Below are positions 34,498 through 43,000 of a DNA stretch of 64,000 nucleotides, piece by piece. The DNA is from CALKAL01 sp051846895 (GTDB lineage: Bacteria; Bacillota; Bacilli; Bacillales; Alkalibacillaceae), in assembly GCA_051846895.1 (NCBI GenBank), contig JBPYCQ010000003.1, positions 1-64,000 of the forward strand, given 5' to 3'. The position numbers and the translations under genes are program-made. Under the pieces are notes generated by a model. It searched no databases, had not been told where the DNA came from, and saw nothing but the letters and a program-made list of their open reading frames with translations. The first letter of the stretch is position 1. Each line of letters opens with the position of its first letter.

Positions 34498-34722
34498 ATG
34501 CCAGAACAAGTAGTTGCAGTTAGAAAAAATACAGATGGAGATATCGTCGAGTTAAAATTATCTAACGGACAAGTCGTCGATTATAAAGAAGCACAGCGTA
34601 TGGCTGTTGCAGGCGAAATTGAACATGTAAACACATTCACAGGAAAAGATGGTGACAAACACTTGCGCAGTGACGCAGATGGAGATGAAAGCAACAACTT
34701 ATCCAATCTACCTGAATTTTAA
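34498..34722 (+). CDS. DUF3892 protein
   Basis: 74-residue protein. It has VVAVRKNTDGDIVELKLSNGQVVDYKEAQRMAVAGEIEHVNTFTGKDG, the hallmark of DUF3892 (small strand-rich proteins of bacilli), with the ending SNNLSNLPEF. GGGAGGCGATTAA precedes the ATG. Function unknown. It is monocistronic with its own terminator. Confidence 0.9.
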   Translation: MPEQVVAVRKNTDGDIVELKLSNGQVVDYKEAQRMAVAGEIEHVNTFTGKDGDKHLRSDADGDESNNLSNLPEF

Positions 34723-34733
34723 TTAATAATTAT

Positions 34734-34762
34734 AACGAGCTCTTATTAGGGCTCGTTTTTTT
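34734..34762 (+). terminator. Terminator after the DUF3892 gene
   Basis: AACGAGC pairs with GCTCGTT around TCTTATTAGG, followed by TTTTTATTC. Confidence 0.88.
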
Positions 34763-34823
34763 ATTCTCATGCTTGCGTCTTAACATTTAATGAAGCAAAA
34801 TTTATTTAACAACTTTCTAAAAG

Positions 34824-34849
34824 TGTCACTTCTACATATACCATTCGTC
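34824..34849 (+). promoter_or_regulatory. Autoregulatory ECF promoter of sigma module 2
   Basis: TGTCAC (34824-34829), 16 bases, CGTC (34846-34849). This is close to ECF consensus (TGtAAC/TGAAAC with CGTC) and lies about 36 bp upstream of the sigma gene. Confidence 0.65.
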
Positions 34850-34885
34850 TAATAAGTAACATTACAAATCTGAGGACCACCAACT

Positions 34886-35398
34886 ATGCATAGAAAAAAA
34901 TTGATTTCCGATTGGTTTAATCAATACAGCCACGATATTTATAACTTCTTAATCTACTATACAGGTCAAACAGATATGGAAGATCTTGTTCAAGAAGTTT
35001 TCATCAAAGCATTAAAAGGAATTGATAAATTTGACGGACGCGCGTCACCAAAAACGTGGTTATTTAGTATTGCTAGAAACGTTGCTATAGATGAAATGCG
35101 TAAGTTAAAAAGGAAAAAAATAAATGAAACTGTTGAATTAACTAACGATATGTTGATTATTGATCAAACAACACCATTTGAAATATTACAAGAAAATGAA
35201 GCTAAAAAAGAACTTTATAAATTAATTCTATCGTTGAAACAGAATTATCGCGATGTTCTTATTTTAAGAGGTATTAAAGAACTTACAACAAAAGAAACGG
35301 CAATTATATTAAGTTGGTCAGAAGATAAAGTAAAAAAAACTTATTCAAGAGCTCTTAAAGCCTTACGTTTAAGTCGAGGAGGTTCAATCAATGAGTAA
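34886..35398 (+). CDS. ECF RNA polymerase sigma factor (module 2)
   Basis: 170-residue ECF sigma factor. Region 2 is QTDMEDLVQEVFIKALKGIDKF and WLFSIARNVAIDEMR. Region 4 is LKQNYRDVLILRGIKELTTKETAIIL with helix-turn-helix and a KKTYSRALKALR ending. GAGGA sits 9 bases before the ATG. It overlaps the following membrane gene by 8 bases. Its sequence differs clearly from the module-1 sigma, so the two should read different promoters. Confidence 0.93.
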   Translation: MHRKKLISDWFNQYSHDIYNFLIYYTGQTDMEDLVQEVFIKALKGIDKFDGRASPKTWLFSIARNVAIDEMRKLKRKKINETVELTNDMLIIDQTTPFEILQENEAKKELYKLILSLKQNYRDVLILRGIKELTTKETAIILSWSEDKVKKTYSRALKALRLSRGGSINE

Positions 35399-36497
35399 TA
35401 AGGATCCATTAGAAAAAGAACTTAATGACTTCCCGAAATATGAACTTAGTGAAGAAAATGAAAAACGTATTTATAATCAATTGATGCAGACAGCTGATGA
35501 ATTGGTTAAAAAGGATAAAAGGAGAATGCTTATGAAGCGTTTGACAGCTGGACTTGTAACGGTTGCTGCAGTTGTAATTGTTTCTTTTGTTACCTTAACA
35601 AATCTGGATTTATTTAATAGTGCCGGGAAAACATCAGACATTGAATCTCAAGAAGATTCAGTAAAAGAATATAATTTTTCAGAAATTGTGTCTGTAGACA
35701 TTGCCAAACTAGAAGCAACAACGAAAAAAGATACTAGTAAAGAAGCCATTTATCGAACAACTGACGAACAAATGATTCATGATTTCACACATCAGATGGA
35801 ATCTGCCACTTTAATTAAAAGTAATGCTTCAAGTGCAAATGTTGATACAACTTATAAATTGTATAATGAATCTAATGAGATTATTACAACAATCGGATTT
35901 ATTAATAACGACATTGTTGATATTAACGGTGAACGTTACGAAATAAATGGTACTATTGAAGCATTTGAAAACATTTTTTTCACACACAACTATTTACTAG
36001 ACGACAAAACGGTAATTGTTGAAAAAGCGAATGAGTTAGTTCAGTTAATTGCTAATAAAGATTTTGAAGAACTTTCAAAACATGTTCATGAAAATAAAGG
36101 ATTACTGTTCTCACCTTACGTTTATATTGATGAAGATGCATTAATTTTTTATCCAAATGAAGTGAGACAATTATTAAACAATCAAGAAGTATATGTATGG
36201 GGGAACTATGATGGTAGCGGCTTCCCAATCGAATTAACCGGAGCTGAGTACTACGACGAGTTTATTTACAACAAAAATTATATGAAAGCAGATGACGTGT
36301 TATATGATGAATTTGTCGCAAGAGGTAATTTTATAAATAATATTAAAGACGTATATCCTAACTCCCATGTCGTTGAATTCTATATTGCAGGGGCTGAATA
36401 TGAAATGGATTGGGGAAGTATAAATCTCGTCTTTGAACAAAATATCGACGGACAATGGAAGCTTGTGGCCATTGTACACGATCGTTGGACAATATAA
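35391..36497 (+). CDS. Membrane anti-sigma-type protein of ECF module 2
   Basis: 368 residues: a charged, helical cytoplasmic segment (1-47), one membrane helix (about 48-66, LTAGLVTVAAVVIVSFVTL), then a large outer region. The last 150 residues (about 205-368) look like an extracellular beta/alpha domain with DKDFEELSKHVHENKGLLFSPYVYIDED and a closing GQWKLVAIVHDRWTI. This resembles NTF2-like or DUF4652-style stress domains, a guess only. The overlap with the sigma gene and the topology support an anti-sigma role. GGAGG precedes the ATG. Confidence 0.7.
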   Translation: MSNKDPLEKELNDFPKYELSEENEKRIYNQLMQTADELVKKDKRRMLMKRLTAGLVTVAAVVIVSFVTLTNLDLFNSAGKTSDIESQEDSVKEYNFSEIVSVDIAKLEATTKKDTSKEAIYRTTDEQMIHDFTHQMESATLIKSNASSANVDTTYKLYNESNEIITTIGFINNDIVDINGERYEINGTIEAFENIFFTHNYLLDDKTVIVEKANELVQLIANKDFEELSKHVHENKGLLFSPYVYIDEDALIFYPNEVRQLLNNQEVYVWGNYDGSGFPIELTGAEYYDEFIYNKNYMKADDVLYDEFVARGNFINNIKDVYPNSHVVEFYIAGAEYEMDWGSINLVFEQNIDGQWKLVAIVHDRWTI

Positions 36498-36673
36498 AAA
36501 AGGGTTATCCATAACATAAATTTGTAAGTAGTTCACTTTCTGTGGATAAAAAGTGAAAAATCAGTGTAATTGAAACTGAATATTGCACTACTTTTAACAG
36601 GGATTTTAGCAATACAATAACAACAAAATTAACATACGAAATAACATCCGTTTTAGTATGCCTTTATAACAAA

Positions 36674-36706
36674 AAAACCGCTTATACCAATTGAGCGGTT
36701 TTTTTG
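36674..36706. terminator. Bidirectional terminator after sigma module 2
   Basis: AACCGCT pairs with AGCGGTT around an 11-base loop, flanked by A's and followed by TTTTTTT. It serves the plus-strand operon and could also serve minus-strand genes. Confidence 0.88.
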
Positions 36707-36733
36707 ATATAGTAATCGCGCCCGATTGCGGCA

Positions 36734-36850
36734 CTATTCTTGTTTTAAATCATTATCTTTTTCCTTATCTTCTCCAAATAAAAACCCAAGTCCAATAAGA
36801 AAAGTGAGTGAATTAACAACTAGTAATAAAACTGATAAAAACTTCCTCAC
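36734..36850 (-). CDS. Possible 38-residue single-span membrane peptide
   Basis: GTG-started frame reading MRKFLSVLLLVVNSL, a hydrophobic helix to FLIGLGFLFGEDK, and a charged tail EKDNDLKQE. AAAGGAGA lies 12 bases upstream, somewhat far. It sits 38 bp after the AraC-type regulator gene on the same strand and may be co-transcribed. It may instead be a small signal-like peptide. Unrecognised. Confidence 0.4.
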   Translation of the reverse strand: MRKFLSVLLLVVNSLTFLIGLGFLFGEDKEKDNDLKQE

Positions 36851-36888
36851 GGCTAATTTATTTCTCCTTTTTCTGAATTGATTTTTCA

Positions 36889-37791
36889 TCATCTGGCGGC
36901 AGTATTATCTTCAAAATTTAAATTTACAGGTTCAGTAGATAAACCTTCTGTGGGGCTTTGTTCTGTCACTGGGACACTATCGTCTACAACTTCAAACCTA
37001 AGTTCGTCCATCCAAATTTGGCCAGATCCATTTAACAATATCCCAAATGCTATTACTTCACTTTTTATTGGAATATCCAATACAACGCTGAAATGATTCC
37101 ATTCGTTTGTTCCTTTGATTGGACGATTCATCATATTATCAAAGGCAAGGACTTCTCCAGAAGAATGATCGACCCGCATCCACAAGCCGGCACTTTCTTT
37201 TACATCTGTACTCTTCACAAATGCGGAAAATTGAACCCGTTCTCCCCGATATTTATCTGACTTAATTTGTTGCATCAATGTCGCAAAACTTCTTGCTTTT
37301 TCATCCTTTGATTTCAAATATGCCGAGTAATTACCGCTATGTACAACACTGTTATCTAAACCAGTTTCATAATCAGATGGCGATTCCCCCGTCATAATCC
37401 AACCGTTGGGTGCATTATTTTTTGTGCTCACAATGAACTCTCCTTTGCTAACTAATTTTCTAAGTAATTTCCGATAATTTCCTGGTGTCATGCCGTAAAC
37501 TTTCTTAAAGGCTCTTGTAAAAGATTCCTGAGAATTAAATTGATAGGTCATAGCTATGTCAATCACTCTTTGATCCGTAGTAATTAACTTCCTCGCACTT
37601 TGGGTTATTCGCCGTTCTCTTATATATTCAGCAATTGATTTCCCAGTAATCTTTCTGAAAATCCGTTGAAAATGAAATCTCGAATAACCAACATGTTCAG
37701 CCAAAATGGTGATCTGCAATTCATTAGTCAGATGTTGTTCAATAAAATTTAATGATCTCTGAATAGCCTTTTCATGGTATTTATACGACAT
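36889..37791 (-). CDS. AraC-family regulator with beta-sandwich C-terminal domain
   Basis: 300 residues. The N-terminal 110 form the two helix-turn-helix units of AraC/XylS (LQITILAEHVGYSRFHFQRIFRKITG, FNSQESFTRAFKKVYGMTPGNYRK). The C-terminal half, about 115-300, is not the usual GyrI-like effector domain. It has features of a carbohydrate-binding jelly roll (SGNYSAYLKS, WNHFSVVLDIP, GSGQIWMDELRFEVVDD). Such fusions could sense a sugar or another ligand. No obvious target operon is adjacent, and a self-contained stop region follows. Confidence 0.85.
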   Translation of the reverse strand: MSYKYHEKAIQRSLNFIEQHLTNELQITILAEHVGYSRFHFQRIFRKITGKSIAEYIRERRITQSARKLITTDQRVIDIAMTYQFNSQESFTRAFKKVYGMTPGNYRKLLRKLVSKGEFIVSTKNNAPNGWIMTGESPSDYETGLDNSVVHSGNYSAYLKSKDEKARSFATLMQQIKSDKYRGERVQFSAFVKSTDVKESAGLWMRVDHSSGEVLAFDNMMNRPIKGTNEWNHFSVVLDIPIKSEVIAFGILLNGSGQIWMDELRFEVVDDSVPVTEQSPTEGLSTEPVNLNFEDNTAAR

Positions 37792-38154
37792 TTGGTCACC
37801 CCCTTTACCTTCAAATCCATTATAACTAAGAAAATTTTTTGTACTTGATTTTTTGTGCTAATAACATAAAGGCGCAAACCTTTTAGTTAAGATTTACGCC
37901 TTCCTCTACAATCTGGCCCTATTATTGAATTAATAACTAAACATTAAAATAACTTTCTACACATATTTTCCCTTAAACTAGATGACTTCAAATGTCCACC
38001 GTCATCCATAAGATATTGCTTTAAACTTACTGTTGTAAACCCATTCATTGTAACATCACTGAAAAAACGTTTTAATACGCCTTTCTCCACGGTAAGTGAA
38101 CTACTTAATAAATTAAGATAACCCTATTTAACACCGTCACTCGTACTAAATAAA
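37792..38154. other. Intergenic region after the AraC gene start
   Basis: About 360 bp with no convincing gene. It contains an imperfect inverted repeat (AAGGCG near 37870 and CGCCTT near 37908) without a good T-run. The only clear element is the terminator at 38155. The AraC promoter must lie at its left end, but I cannot place it. Confidence 0.45.
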
Positions 38155-38185
38155 GAGCATCGATCCCTCAATGCTCATCTTTGTT
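38155..38185 (-). terminator. Terminator of the CBO0543-like gene
   Basis: GAGCAT pairs with ATGCTC (38155-38160 and 38171-38176), with TTTATTTA following on the minus strand. It overlaps the stop codon by two bases. Modest stem. Confidence 0.55.
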
Positions 38186-38762
38186 CAACAGGTAAATGTA
38201 CAGGAACGTCAAACCACCATACGAAGAAAACCCCAATAAAAATCGAAATAAAGTACGCTAACAACGGCTTTTTATAAAATAAACGCAACATAGGAAACAT
38301 AAAGCAGTCAAAGCCGACCGACCACCAATATCCCCAGCCGTACTGATACTCTATGTGATTAGTTAATGTGAAAATGAATTCTACACCAGCATAAAGGAAT
38401 ATATACCAAATAAAATGTCTAAAAACTCTTTTAAAACCTCCATTCTCTGGATAATTACCAATGAACATTAAAGCTGTTGCAGGAAAAATAATAAACGTAT
38501 ACAATAATTCCGTTAACGTATGACCACTTATAAAATCTGCATCTAAGCGCCACAAAAAGTAATTAGATGTTAAAAAGTTATACAATAAATTGCCTAAAGC
38601 AAAATAAAGCATCACCGTATGGTATTTAGACCAATTTCGCCAATCGCCCCATTTCCAGACAATAAGCACAGTCACTAAAGCTAAGAACAAATGCATGCTA
38701 TACGACTCCAATAGTTTAGTTATTATATATATTCTCCCCAAAGCGATAGCCAATTCATTCAT
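38175..38762 (-). CDS. CBO0543-family polytopic membrane protein
   Basis: 195 residues, six predicted helices, aromatic-rich. Conserved features are VWKWGDWRNWSKYHTVMLYFALGNLLYNFL and WRLD near helix 3, with a late GYWWSVGFDCFMFPMLRLFY. This is the CBO0543 family of membrane proteins common in bacilli, function unknown. The start is ATG at 38762 with no strong ribosome site. It stands alone. Confidence 0.8.
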   Translation of the reverse strand: MNELAIALGRIYIITKLLESYSMHLFLALVTVLIVWKWGDWRNWSKYHTVMLYFALGNLLYNFLTSNYFLWRLDADFISGHTLTELLYTFIIFPATALMFIGNYPENGGFKRVFRHFIWYIFLYAGVEFIFTLTNHIEYQYGWGYWWSVGFDCFMFPMLRLFYKKPLLAYFISIFIGVFFVWWFDVPVHLPVEQR

Positions 38763-39047
38763 TTATTTCAAATATATTCAAATGTATTTTTTTTATCAAT
38801 ATTATATATTCGTTATCACTATTTATTAGCTATATAATAGGTTAAACGCTTTTACCCTATTTATCCATTTTTCCTTTACTAGATGGGAATAAAATCATCC
38901 TATTAGTTCTAAAACATCATAATTTTTCACCAATACATCCTACTTATTTCCTGTTTTTATATATATAGCTGTTTAAAATGACCCTGATATATTACAATAA
39001 TTTTTCATATGCTAAAATTATGGGAGAAATATTGTGAGGTGAATGAA

Positions 39048-40703
39048 ATGGATAAGGATTCATTTTCAATTCGTTTAGCACACTACTTAAGGGCGCGTTT
39101 TTCCTTTTTGTCTATTTCGACATGGGAAGAGGATCGACTCATTCGTGATATTAAACAAGTGTGCCAAAACCCTGAATTAATAAAAACAACAAGAACGATG
39201 TATACATGGAGTTTAACTGAAGGACTAGTTGATGAGGATGGCCAAGCAAAACAAAATACAAAACAACCTCTCTCAGCGCTAAATCACATTTTAACAATTG
39301 ATGAACCTTCAGTATTTATTTTTAAAGATTTTCATATTTTTCTTGGTGGTGAAAACCGAAATCCGGACTATAATGTAATCCGCCGTATTCGTGATTTGGT
39401 AACTGAACTTGTAAAAAGCCCAGTTCCTAAAAATGTCATCTTCGTCTCACCAACTTTCTCTATCCCCTTAGAATTACAAAAGGATATTATTATCGTCGAT
39501 TATGGGCTACCCACCTACGAAGAAATAAAAAAAGTATTACACCAAATGATAGATTTGAATAAAGACAACAGTAGAATCACGATTAATTTAAGTGATGAAG
39601 AAGAAGAAAAATTAATTAAAGCTGCGTTAGGCTTAACACTACAAGAGGCTGAAAATGCTTTTGCTTTATCAATGGTATTCGATGGAAAACTTGACATTGA
39701 TACAGTCGAACATGTTCTCCAAGAAAAACAACAAATTATTAAGAAAAGTGGTTTACTAGAATATGTTCCCCAGGACCCAAGTATAGAAGATATTGGTGGT
39801 CTTGAAAATATTAAAAGATGGTTAGTAAAACGTGATAAATCTTGGCTAGAATCAGCAAACGAATACGGTCTTCCCGCACCTAAGGGATTATTGATTACAG
39901 GTATTCCAGGTTGTGGGAAAAGTTTAATTGCAAAAGCTGTAAGTTCATTGTGGAAACTTCCTCTATTAAAACTAGATATGGGGAAGATTTTTAGTGGACT
40001 TGTTGGAAGTAGTGAAGAGAATATGCGGAAAGCAATTGAAACTGCTGAAGCTATCTCCCCTTCTATTCTATGGATCGACGAGATTGAAAAAGGGCTTGGA
40101 GGTACGAACTCTAGAGGTGATAGTGGGACATCTACCCGTATTTTCGGAACACTTTTAACTTGGATGCAAGAGAAAGATAAACCTGTATTCGTCGTCGCAA
40201 CCGCAAATAACATTCAAGCTTTACCACCAGAGCTACTTCGTAAAGGACGATTTGATGAGATCTTTTTCGTAGATTTACCGACACGGAACGAACGAAAAGA
40301 AATATTTAAAATTCACATTGACAAGCGTCTTATATCTGACAAGGCTAAAGGTGCTTTTGAGTTAACTGACGACATTTTAGATAAGCTAGCTGATGAGTCT
40401 GAAGGATTTATTGGAGCTGAGATTGAACAGGCTGTTATCACGGGATTATTTGAAGCATTCTCAGAGCAAAGATCGATCACAGTAAACGATATACTAAAAG
40501 CCATTGAACAAACCGTCCCCCTATCAGTTACACAATCTGAACAAATTCGAGCTATTCGGGATTGGGCGAATGTACGTGCCGTAGCAGCTACTTTACAAGA
40601 TGACCGTGCTGATTACAGCCATGATGTCTCTGATGAACCTAAGAAAGAGCCATCAAACAATGATATTAACCGTTCTCGCGGTGGAAGAACGTTAGACTTT
40701 TAA
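39048..40703 (+). CDS. Ycf46-type AAA ATPase
   Basis: 551-residue AAA ATPase of the Ycf46 family, known from cyanobacteria and red-algal plastids. The N-terminal domain (about 1-235) has FLSISTWEEDRLIRDI and VFIFKDFHIFLGG. The AAA module has Walker A GIPGCGKS (285-292), Walker B LWIDE (341-345), sensor/arginine regions FVVATANN and LLRKGRFDEIFFVDLP, and a C-terminal lid with EGFIGAEIEQAVI. The ATG at 39048 is chosen because GAGGTG stands 6 bases ahead. It leads a five-gene coupled operon. In plastid and cyanobacterial systems Ycf46 has been linked to CO2 and photosynthesis adaptation; a role in a non-photosynthetic Firmicute is unknown. Confidence 0.88.
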   Translation: MDKDSFSIRLAHYLRARFSFLSISTWEEDRLIRDIKQVCQNPELIKTTRTMYTWSLTEGLVDEDGQAKQNTKQPLSALNHILTIDEPSVFIFKDFHIFLGGENRNPDYNVIRRIRDLVTELVKSPVPKNVIFVSPTFSIPLELQKDIIIVDYGLPTYEEIKKVLHQMIDLNKDNSRITINLSDEEEEKLIKAALGLTLQEAENAFALSMVFDGKLDIDTVEHVLQEKQQIIKKSGLLEYVPQDPSIEDIGGLENIKRWLVKRDKSWLESANEYGLPAPKGLLITGIPGCGKSLIAKAVSSLWKLPLLKLDMGKIFSGLVGSSEENMRKAIETAEAISPSILWIDEIEKGLGGTNSRGDSGTSTRIFGTLLTWMQEKDKPVFVVATANNIQALPPELLRKGRFDEIFFVDLPTRNERKEIFKIHIDKRLISDKAKGAFELTDDILDKLADESEGFIGAEIEQAVITGLFEAFSEQRSITVNDILKAIEQTVPLSVTQSEQIRAIRDWANVRAVAATLQDDRADYSHDVSDEPKKEPSNNDINRSRGGRTLDF

Positions 40704-40718
40704 TAGAAAGGATGATGA

Positions 40719-41183
40719 ATGTTGAGTTTATCTATGTTTTTAGTTCCAATTGCTATAGGGGCTGCAAGTACTGCTGTCTCCTATGCACTTAAAGAAAAAG
40801 TTGATGAAGGAGTCCTTTATCGAATTGACACTAATATGAAGGATGAAACTATTCTTGAAGAAGCTTTAAAAAGTTTTGGCTGTCAAATCGATTTAAACGA
40901 AGAACGATTCCATTCATCTTTAGGTGATATTCAAATGGCTTTTCAACAGCAAGAAGATGGGACGTTAAGTGGTTATTTTAATGAGAGTGTATCGACAGAA
41001 GAAGCAGAAGAATTTCTAAAAGATATTCAGAAAGAGTATACAAGGATCGTACAAAAAAACACGTATGAAAAATTACTTGCGCGTGCTAAAGATGAAGGTC
41101 TGATACTCGAACAAGAAAATAAAAATGACGATGATTCAATCGTTCTCACTTTTCAAGTAAAGGAGAAGCTTTACAATGAGTAA
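40719..41183 (+). CDS. DUF1257 protein (Ycf35-like) with membrane N-terminus
   Basis: 154 residues. A hydrophobic stretch (about 3-25) precedes the DUF1257-like body: GVLYRIDTNMKDETILEEALKSFGC, YTRIVQKNTYEKLLARAKDEGLILEQE and DDSIVLTFQVKE. This matches cyanobacterial Ycf35 proteins, but the N-terminal membrane-type segment is not typical of them. The gene sits 15 bp after the AAA gene, and its stop overlaps the next gene by 8 bases. AAAGGATG precedes the ATG. Role unknown; the AAA ATPase is its natural partner. Confidence 0.8.
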   Translation: MLSLSMFLVPIAIGAASTAVSYALKEKVDEGVLYRIDTNMKDETILEEALKSFGCQIDLNEERFHSSLGDIQMAFQQQEDGTLSGYFNESVSTEEAEEFLKDIQKEYTRIVQKNTYEKLLARAKDEGLILEQENKNDDDSIVLTFQVKEKLYNE

Positions 41184-41385
41184 AAAACTAAGATTTGAAA
41201 TTTTACCTACTGGTGAAATTCGAGTGAAAACACTTGGTGTAAAAGGTGAAGAATGTTTAGATTATGTAGCGTTAGTTGAAAAATTAGTCGATGCAAAAAC
41301 TGTTGATTCAAAATTTACCGAAGAATATTATGAAACAACGATTGAACAAAGTATACATGAGCGTAGTCACCTTAAAAGGGAGTAG
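41176..41385 (+). CDS. DUF2997 protein
   Basis: 69-residue protein with the DUF2997 pattern: LRFEILPTGEIRVKTLGVKGEECLDYVALVEKLVDAK, then EEYYETTIEQ. DUF2997 proteins occur beside DUF1257 and Ycf46 in cyanobacteria, so the module is transferred as a unit. It overlaps the previous gene by 8 bases and ends 6 bases before the next. It may bind or present a substrate (ferredoxins sometimes accompany this module, but no Fe-S protein of that kind is present here). Confidence 0.82.
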   Translation: MSKKLRFEILPTGEIRVKTLGVKGEECLDYVALVEKLVDAKTVDSKFTEEYYETTIEQSIHERSHLKRE

Positions 41386-41391
41386 ATACAA

Positions 41392-42150
41392 ATGTATGAT
41401 CCAATAACTCCTTTCGGGAGAAGATGGGAAATCAGGCATTCTTTTTGGCTTTTTTGGCTCCTTGGTCCTTTTGGCTTGACATCATTTATTAGTTTTTTTT
41501 ACATTGGTGCACGTGCTGGTAGGAAAAAATGGCTTATTGCAGCTTTTATTTATTTAATAATTAGTTTTTCTAGTCTTTATGTTGCTGGGGATGCTGATGA
41601 AGATAGTATTTTGTTAGATATAGCAGCGGGTTTGGCTTTAACGGTTTGGGTTGGTTCTGGCATCCACGCCTTTCTTGCTAGAAGGGAATATTTACGCATC
41701 ATTGCCAAAAAAATTATTGATAACCCCTATCGTCAAACACCACCAATAAAAGTTCAAACGAGATATCCTTTTTTTGATGACACTAAGACAGCACAACCAA
41801 TGAGTATTAAAAATGTAAAAAAGAAAAAATCACACATTCCAGTAGCAGATCAAGAAGAACCTTTCATGCTTCGTATTAATAAAGCTAGTCTTAAAGAAAT
41901 TGCCTCTCATCCTTATATCGGAAATATTGTAGCTAGGCAAATTGTTCAGGTACGTGATAAAGTTGGTCAGTTTAATTCTTATTCTCATTTTGTAAAAGAA
42001 ACTGATATTAAGCCACACATTCTAGCAAAAGCAAAACCATACTTGATTTTTAACGAAAAGGAAGAACAGCATAAACAAGATGAACCAAAACAACCAACTG
42101 TTACACCTCAAAAGAAAGAATATCGTTCAGGAAGGATAGTGGATTATTAA
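41392..42150 (+). CDS. Membrane protein with ComEA-like helix-hairpin-helix domain
   Basis: 252 residues. Residues about 15-105 hold three to four membrane helices (WLFWLLGPFGLTSFISFFYIG, WLIAAFIYLIISFSSLYVAG). Residues about 155-220 are a ComEA/T2SK-type helix-hairpin-helix (LRINKASLKEIASHPYIGNIVARQIVQVRDKVGQFNSY). A charged tail follows. The stop TAA shares its last base with the ATG of the radical SAM gene. Such a domain usually grips nucleic acid or mediates protein contact. Its inclusion in a Ycf46 operon is unexpected, and its role is unknown. Confidence 0.8.
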   Translation: MYDPITPFGRRWEIRHSFWLFWLLGPFGLTSFISFFYIGARAGRKKWLIAAFIYLIISFSSLYVAGDADEDSILLDIAAGLALTVWVGSGIHAFLARREYLRIIAKKIIDNPYRQTPPIKVQTRYPFFDDTKTAQPMSIKNVKKKKSHIPVADQEEPFMLRINKASLKEIASHPYIGNIVARQIVQVRDKVGQFNSYSHFVKETDIKPHILAKAKPYLIFNEKEEQHKQDEPKQPTVTPQKKEYRSGRIVDY

Positions 42151-42752
42151 TGGATGTTAACCTGCATCGTTTTCTGCCGATTACTACCGCTGAGGGTCCA
42201 GGAAAAAGAGCGTGTGTATGGGTACAAGGGTGCCCAATTCATTGTAAAGGTTGTGGCGTACCGTGGACGTGGAATCCGAAAATGGGAACACCTACATCAG
42301 TTGATACGTTATGGGAGCAAATCTTAGAGAGCAAGGAAAAACACGATATTGAAGGAATAACTTTTTTAGGTGGCGAGCCGTTTGAACAAGCAGAAGCTTT
42401 AGCAATTATCGGCCAACGTGCACAAGAACACGGCTTAAGTGTTATGGCTTTTAGTGGTTACTACAAAGAACAGTTGGCGGAGCTTGATAAACCTGGATGG
42501 AGAGACTTGCTTCATGTCACGGACTTATTTATTGATGGACCTTACGAGATGGATAAACCCGACCATAAGAGACCATGGATTGGCTCAACTAATCAACGAA
42601 TACACTTTCTGACTGACCGATATAAATTTATGGAAAATGAAATTGAAGCAATCCCCGACCGTTTAGAAATTTATATTAAAGAAGATGGTAGTATCGAGGC
42701 AAACGGCATGGTACCATCAGAAATGTGGAAACGAATTTTTAATGATTTGTAA
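42150..42752 (+). CDS. NrdG-like radical SAM activase
   Basis: 200-residue radical SAM protein. The cluster motif is C28-x3-C32-x2-C35 (GCPIHCKGC). It also has FLGGEPFEQAE, LFIDGPYEM and RPWIGSTNQRIHFL, all characteristic of glycyl-radical activases such as NrdG. An NrdD is not encoded in the window, so its target is not obviously an anaerobic reductase. Its translation is coupled to the membrane/helix-hairpin-helix gene. In the five-gene operon the target could be one of the DUF1257/DUF2997 proteins or an unlinked protein. Confidence 0.85.
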   Translation: MDVNLHRFLPITTAEGPGKRACVWVQGCPIHCKGCGVPWTWNPKMGTPTSVDTLWEQILESKEKHDIEGITFLGGEPFEQAEALAIIGQRAQEHGLSVMAFSGYYKEQLAELDKPGWRDLLHVTDLFIDGPYEMDKPDHKRPWIGSTNQRIHFLTDRYKFMENEIEAIPDRLEIYIKEDGSIEANGMVPSEMWKRIFNDL

Positions 42753-42755
42753 TTG

Positions 42756-42800
42756 ACTAGCATACCAACCTCCATTGTTTGGTATGCTAGTTTTCGTTTT
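42756..42800 (+). terminator. Terminator of the Ycf46 operon
   Basis: ACTAGCATACCAA pairs with TTGGTATGCTAGT (13 bp) around CCTCCATTGT, followed by TTTCGTTTTT. It separates the operon from the reductase genes. Confidence 0.93.
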
Positions 42801-43000
42801 TATATTACTTTGATTCAACTATTAATGCTTAAATTTGTTCCCCCTTATCTAGGTAAAAAGCATGAGCCATAAGTTTTAAAAATAGTTATTAATAATTATT
42901 TAATAGTTATTGAATTTACTGACATTACATGATATGATCGATTCAACACTATATATAGTGTCTTATTTTAAAATAACAAACAATATATTGAAATTACAAA

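Noticed and set aside
37860..37915. Inverted repeat as a terminator
   Set aside because: The stem relies on mismatches or G-U pairs and is not followed by a usable T-run on either strand.
39515..40213. Long open frame antisense to the Ycf46-type gene
   Set aside because: It lies wholly within a well-supported gene, is low-complexity and Ser-rich, and has no convincing ribosome site.
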